Source: Pyrrhoderma lamaoense (taxonomy: Eukaryota > Basidiomycota > Agaricomycetes > Hymenochaetales > Hymenochaetaceae). Taken from it: a DNA stretch of 64,000 nt. Below, piece by piece: positions 58,612 through 64,000 of this stretch. The notes beneath the pieces are model-generated. The model searched no databases, was not told the DNA's origin, and worked only from the letters and a program-made list of their open reading frames with translations. Position 1 is the first letter of the stretch. Each line of letters opens with the position of its first letter. The stretch spans positions 248,001-312,000 of the forward strand of contig NBAZ01000010.1 in NCBI GenBank assembly GCA_002794735.1, in the 5' to 3' direction. The position numbers and the translations under genes are program-made.

Positions 58612-61589
58612 TCACAAGGAACAAAAGGAAGGAATGGGCTCTTCACTGGCAGGTGGATGATCATTGATATCAACCCGACCCTTCTCGTCCATCTCCGCAC
58701 TATCCGCCGAAGCTTGCACGCCAACATTTCTACAAGCTTTAACTTCGTCCTTAGAGAAACCAAATCTGTCAGCTGGTATCCAAATGGGGCGTTGAGGCTC
58801 GTAAATGGCCGGATGACAAAAGTCTGGGAGAGCCTCCTCTAAGTCATCATCCATTTTTTCACTCATATAGGCCGTCTTTGCTTTCTCTGCAAGAGAGAGA
58901 GGAAGGTGTTCGATCAAAGGATTATATGCCGTATTGAGCATAAAGTGGATCCCAACCTAGTACACACAGACTTAAAAAGAGAAAGTTAAACGAGGCAGAG
59001 CGAAAAACTTACAGTGAAGATTATGAGAATGACTATCAGTATTCCTTCAGGAACGGATATCCGATTCTTGCTTCCGTCTGGTGTCAAGAAAAATAGAGCT
59101 GCAAGACAGATTTGCATGATGTACAGTCCCACAAACAGGTGTTGAAGTGCCTTAGGGAAGAACAGACCACCAGTATCTCCAGCCTTTGGTTGCTCAAACT
59201 GATACAAGAAGAGATACTTGTACAGCATATATAGAAGGAAGAACGACATGACTGCAAGTCCGTTGATAATTGGGGATATAACCGAGTAAGCAAGTGCTAT
59301 AGATTGCCGGATACTGATCAGATACGGACAGTACAAGGGAAGTATGTGACTTACTTATAACCATAAGTATGGTTACTAACGGGAAGGCCGTTCCCCAGGC
59401 AATACTACGTAGGGTATATTTTATCTTGTAAATAGAGCGAGGGGTACTTCCGAAGATAAACATCTTTGCATAATATGTTATAAGCGGGAAGACTTGCACC
59501 AAGCCTATTCCTGTGCCTGATAGGCCCTGCACGGGGATATAACTAAAGATGAAATAAGAAATTGTACTAATAAAAGGTTAAAAACAACTTGCGTGAGGAA
59601 GAAATTTGACGCCCGAGGTAAATTATGAGCGAGAATGGCCGGAAATGCGGTTGGATTAGAGGTCAGTTGCGGTAAGGCCGCAATTATACCGGATGATAGT
59701 GTGACGAATAAGAAGCCATACTATTATATGTACATCATGTCAGCAAAGAATACTAGTTCTTTAAATTTTATGTAGACTTACAACGACTTGGAAAACAAAG
59801 TATCGTGTCATGAGAGTGAGTTCGATACCTGATTTGCGCGGGATACCCTCAAATATTGCAAACAAGCGGAGAATTCGTGGAAGGATCCTCATGAGGACGA
59901 ACAGTAAGGCAGGAGGAAAGAACCCCTGGATGAAACCAATGACGGGTGATGGAAGGTTAGCCATCCAGTGGAGCCATTTAAACCTCTGGGACAAGCTTGA
60001 TATATTGGAAAGTGTAGCACAGAATGCAACTTTTATTGGGGAATCCGTATCAATACAGGGAGTACAAAGGAAAACTGAGGTTCTCTTACCAGGGAAAGTC
60101 CAGACGACGATAAGCCCCAGGGTAGCACAAAAGGTGATTACCTTACGAACTTGTATCTCAAGGGGATTCAAGCTCAAATTGTCCCAAATAACATCGTCCG
60201 GATCGACATTTACATAGCGCTTACTCATTAAACAAGGCTCATGATAAGCAAGACTTTGGGCTGCCATGTGAGCAGCGGCTTGATCGTGAAATAGGATGAA
60301 TGCGCTGTTATGGGGAGGGTAGGTTTGTTCATTTCCGTCTAATGTATTATAGCCTTCCTTGGTTTCCTTGGTCTTGAATTTTCGTATCAACCTCAAGAAT
60401 ATTCCAACCACACCACTGACAATAGCACACTCTCCAGTAGCCTCGTTTTTGACAGTGTGCCTAGCCTCCCGGCGAAGATTTGCACGGCCTTTTTCGAGTT
60501 TAGCAGTAGTCTCTGTGATCTCGTTTCGAGCCCATTTTATTGTGTCGGTCTTTGGTCCGATTAAAGGGAGAGCAAACGGGATCTTTCCCAGAGGAAGCCT
60601 ATGAGTTGGTCTTTCCTTGTCCGAAATAACTGATTCAAGTGTTGCTGAACCGCGTTCTTTGTCGGCTCCGTTACCTGATTTTGCTTCGGCTTTAATTTGC
60701 TTGACATGTGCCTTATTAGCTATTTCAAGGAGAGCCGTTTCTGCAGATTCGAGTAAATCGCAAGCCTTCAATCTTCGCTTATATAACTCAGGAAGTTCCT
60801 TTAAATCTCGGTGTAGCCAGATGTGTTTCACGCCACCTGCTATGTTGGAGAAAAGTTTGGCTAGGGTATATTCGGTCAAGAGATGGGGTGGTATTCCGGT
60901 AACGAGAATGGAGTTTGCTTGAGAAGAAGCGTACCCGGGGCTAGTCAGATAGCATTGGCGGGCCGACACAAAATATTTCATCTCCTTCGTGTAAGTATAA
61001 ATGATCCAGCCTGACCTATTTCAATTTCAATTCCTCTTAATAAGAAAGGGAGGGCTCACCGGTCAGTATATACGCTATTGCAACGTATCCACTGTACCTC
61101 CGGTGCTCCTGGGAGGTGACGTTGCCGAATGTGAAAAGGTCCAGTCCAGATTTGCCAGAGTGCATGTTTACTGATGACAGTGGGAGAAGAACGACCCAAG
61201 ATAAAATCCAGACAGGAATCCAAGTCTTAAGCATAACTCGAAGATAATGAACAAAAAGGAATGCGTCCATTCCGTTTTGGGGTAAAATATCGTTATAGTC
61301 TGCTTTCCATATCGTCAAAGTCCATCCGAACAAACTGCCAGGAAGGGATGGCGAGCGTTTGCTGATCCAAAGGGAGAAGGAATATGTTAGCCATAGCATG
61401 GCGAGTAGTCTAGAATACGTACTCTTCAGGAGTAAGGAATGTACGAGGCTCGTAGATTGTCCGATACTTCTTGCGAAGTACAGTAAATGTAATAACCATC
61501 ACGCTGAATACAGTTGCGTTGACCCATAGCGAAGTCTCGAAGGACTTTGTCGATGCCGACATTGCCATCTCACGTTCAATTTCGGACAT
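58612..61589 (-). CDS. CSC1/RSN1-type osmosensitive calcium-permeable channel (DUF221, TMEM63/OSCA family)
   Basis: This is a multi-span membrane protein of the OSCA/TMEM63 mechanosensitive channel family. It starts at 61589 with MSEIEREMAMSASTKS and one helix, then KKYRTIYEPRTFLTPEE. An N-terminal helix pair follows (MLKTWIPVWILSWVVLLPLSS). The cytosolic RRM-like domain contains SILVTGIPPHLL, HIWLHRDLKELPEL and SAFILFHDQAAAHMAAQSL. The pore region includes VIGFIQGFFPPALLFVLMRILP, TRYFVFQVV, then YGFLFVTLSSGIIAALPQL and NLPRASNFFLTQ. Later helices and a hydrophilic tail end it. A 60-nt intron within the longest frame (GTAAGA...AAAAG, after WTF-P near 60090) has no stop, so the open frame reads through; splicing gives FPVAFCATLSNI. 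No frame breaks are seen. The gene is about 850 residues. Confidence 0.9.
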
Positions 61590-63258
61590 GATTGTGATTA
61601 TTGAGGAGTAGTTGATAGCAGGGAGAGGGTAGAATACGAGGTTTTGAAGTAGACATGATTATCAAAGTAAATTATTTTATACAATGAATGTCGTGAGGGG
61701 ATCAAGCAAAAAAAGCTATATTCCCACGGTTAGCTTTAATTTGTCTCGGACTGAAAAAACCTTGTCAATATAATAATAATGACAATTAAGCAGGCCTCCG
61801 ATCTAAGCTGGCTGACGCGGCGGTCTCAGTTAGAAGTAGTATATCCGCATATCCGCATATTGGTAGCATTGCCTTCAGCACATCCAGATTAATTCTACAG
61901 ACAAGCTGTTAACCGTTTGGATTAAAATTTCTATTGTTCATATCCCTCGCCAATCCAAATTGTCTGCATTCTCACCCCAGCTTCCACTAGATCTCATTGG
62001 TCACATTATCACTTAATTGTATAAATCTCAATGCATTGTCTGAACGCATCCTTACTCAGCAAGAATAATCAACTCTCTTTATTTTCCTTACTATACTAAG
62101 CCCGCTGATGTGGTAACACAAGCGCTGTGCTGCCTATATCTGCCAGTTGTCCTGTACGGAGCTACAATTCGGTCTATGCTCCGATTATTGTTTCGCGTTC
62201 CGCACTTCAATGATCTAGACAAAGTTATATCCTATAGAACTAATTAGAGGAAGGTCTCATCCGGTGCTACCTTCCTTTTCACAAGTGGGGCGAGGTCAAT
62301 GAGACTTAGTAACAACACAGACAGATGATCTCAGTTCCTCCATTAATCGAAACTTATTCTGTTTGTGATGAAAATTTAGAAGATAGAGGGAGATCCAATA
62401 CCGTGCGATTATAAAAACACTTAGCTTAGGAATCGACAGATTATACTGAAGTTGATAATTAGAGAATGCGCGCAATATGATTTATCAACTTTTAAGACGG
62501 TTACGTTTTGGGACAAGTCAGGACTTGTACATCTTCAAAGAAAAAATATCTATTTTTATAGAGTTATACTACAATACTTACCTGTTTCCTCAGTCGAGTA
62601 CTGTGTCAATCTCTGTGGAGTTGTCTCTATTATACTGGTGCTAGATGTATATGTATCAAGAAGGTGGCCGGATGGTCTCAATTGAAACATGAGACGAAAT
62701 TGATTAAGAGCCCAGATATTCAGTTGTCATTTGTACATTATACTCATTTCTAATTCCTGAGCTCCTGACAGGAAAGTACAGCCAATCCTCAAGGTTATCT
62801 GTTCAATAGAAAAACATATAGTCAGTATTGTCTTACCCTCTTTCAGCTACACATCATGAAGCGGGTTTCAATGTTCATATTGCTACGTCTACTACATGCC
62901 TCAGTATGTTATTTTTGGAGCTCATTGGTATCTGTATACTTTTCTGAACTATAATATACATGAAGTCTACCAGTTAAATTCCAAATTTCGAAAGAGCTGG
63001 ATCACCGTCAACACCTAGAAGCTCAGATCCGATGAACTATGTTACGTAATCGCTGCGACATGTTCTTTCCACGCCCTTATATTATGAAAAACCTTTTGAT
63101 GTTGCATACTCGCATTTCCTTCTGGGACACGGCCATGGACGAAAATTTCGGACTCACAACAATGACAATCATACCTACTGAATTTGCGTATCAAGCGTTA
63201 GTATCACTAGTACTGATTTTACAAATGCTACCACTATGATCTGAGGATTCCATTATAG
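61590..63258. other. Intergenic region without a supported gene
   Basis: The stretch contains the channel promoter and possibly the first exon of the phosphotransferase. A small tandem ATATCCGC repeat lies near 61841-61861. ORFs at 62452-62685 and 63039-63239 have no recognisable family. Confidence 0.5.
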
Positions 63259-64000
63259 ATCGTCTAGCTTAAACGGTTGGTTATGGAAACTCTGGCTATG
63301 TTTTCCCAACATTAATGTCATTCGTGCGAAGATCTACTATACTATTTTAAGGTTTTTTGGTGAAATGAAATCACCGAGCTCCTTTAGACTTCCCTTTGGA
63401 ATATATGTTAAAACGCTAATATCGCCTGAAGAAGCCCTCGCTACCGAGTTCGTTCGTCGGCGCACTACCATTCCTGTCCCAAAGGTACTCGACGTACTAC
63501 ACTATGCCGTATCACCTTATAGGTCTACCATGATGGTTACGAAGGAGATTCCAGGAACTCCCCTCAGTGAAATGGCTGATACATTCAACTTAAACTCAGC
63601 TACTGCGGAGCAGAAAGAATCTTTCAAGAACACCCTCTTCAATTGGTTGAGACAACTGCGTAGTATCTCGCCTCCTGATTCACTCAGAGTGTGTGGTTTT
63701 CTTGGTTATGACTTGTGTAGCTACAGAATTTCTACCTCCACGAGAGTGGGTCCTTTCAGTAGTCCATCGGAGCTCCACGCACAGGGGTTTTGCGAAGCTA
63801 GAGTGGATTATCCAGACATAGCTGAAGACCCTTTAAGAATACAAAAACTAATAGATGAGAGGCCAAACAAAAAATATAGTATTTGCTTGACTCATGGAGA
63901 TATTCTGCCGCACAATATTCTTGTAGATGAAACGGGCCAACCATGTGGGCTCGTTGATTGGGAATGTGCATCATGGATGCCGGAATATTGGGAGCATACT
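63259..64000 (+). CDS. APH-type phosphotransferase (aminoglycoside/choline kinase fold), partial
   Basis: The open frame continues to the window edge, so the 3' end is missing. It carries PFGIYVKTLISPEEALATEF (nucleotide-binding strand with Lys), IPVPKVLDV, MMVTKEIPGTPLSEM and the catalytic loop LTHGDILPHNIL, with VDWECASW as the metal-binding motif. These define the APH family, which phosphorylates small molecules or acts on unknown substrates in Agaricomycetes, where it is greatly expanded. An in-frame ATG is at 63365. The frame is open upstream to 63259, just after a TATAG acceptor, and the extra residues (LNGWLWKLWLCFPNINVI...) fit the family N terminus, so an upstream exon is likely. Confidence 0.82.

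Noticed and set aside
62452..63239. Short plus-strand ORFs upstream of the phosphotransferase as separate genes
   Set aside because: They show no family resemblance. The second could overlap an upstream exon of the phosphotransferase, but its frame does not join clearly.
1..64000. tRNA, rRNA and CRISPR features
   Set aside because: I looked for T-loop-like GGTTCRAAYCC with a matching acceptor stem and for regularly spaced direct repeats and found none convincing. A covariance-model scan would be needed to exclude a tRNA.

Overview
The window is nuclear DNA of a filamentous fungus, most likely a basidiomycete of the Agaricomycetes. Nearly every conserved gene is cut by many short GT-AG introns (about 44-90 nt). 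The gene set is typical of that group: a RAM-network scaffold of the Tao3/Mor2/Furry type, fimbrin, MLH1, a GABA-permease-like transporter pair, a DUF3445 oxidative N-demethylase and a CSC1/RSN1 channel. The species cannot be fixed from the sequence. There is no rRNA, CRISPR or bacterial-type operon, and I found no tRNA by eye.

Layout. Positions 1-1786 are framed by ~103-bp inverted repeats and look like a non-autonomous DNA transposon. Two Ran1-like protein kinase genes follow on the minus strand (2047-3351, 4326-5743). After an AT-rich gap come a SET/MYND lysine methyltransferase (minus), the TFIIA small subunit TOA2 (plus), a FAD monooxygenase (plus) and an amidase (plus). Next are a conserved protein of unknown function (minus, 17-18 kb), a Ser-rich protein (plus, 19-21 kb), an acidic repeat/coiled-coil protein (plus, 23 kb), fimbrin (plus), a DUF3445 enzyme (minus), amino-acid permease 1 (plus), MLH1 (plus), the 7.7-kb Tao3/PAG1 gene (minus), the nucleolar WD protein ENP2 (plus), permease 2 (plus), a La-motif RNA-binding protein (minus), a third copy of the Ran1-like kinase (minus, 56.2-57.6 kb), a CSC1-like channel (minus) and the 5' part of an APH-type phosphotransferase that runs off the right edge.

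Most genes are unrelated housekeeping or metabolic genes; no biosynthetic cluster is evident. The distinctive element is the kinase family. Three diverged copies share the promoter block (TATA box included), an intron that splits the Glu codon of the APE-type motif, an acidic C-terminal tail, and a short intron placed 15-30 nt after the stop codon. The two permeases are a second duplicated pair.

A caution for any reader: at least six places in five otherwise well-conserved genes (TOA2, MLH1, permease 1, the La-motif gene twice, kinase 3), and possibly two more, are out of frame by exactly one missing base, usually in a short single-base run. Uncorrected homopolymer errors in the assembly explain this best. 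A mismatch-repair-deficient isolate is a less likely alternative, raised because MLH1 is one of the affected genes.
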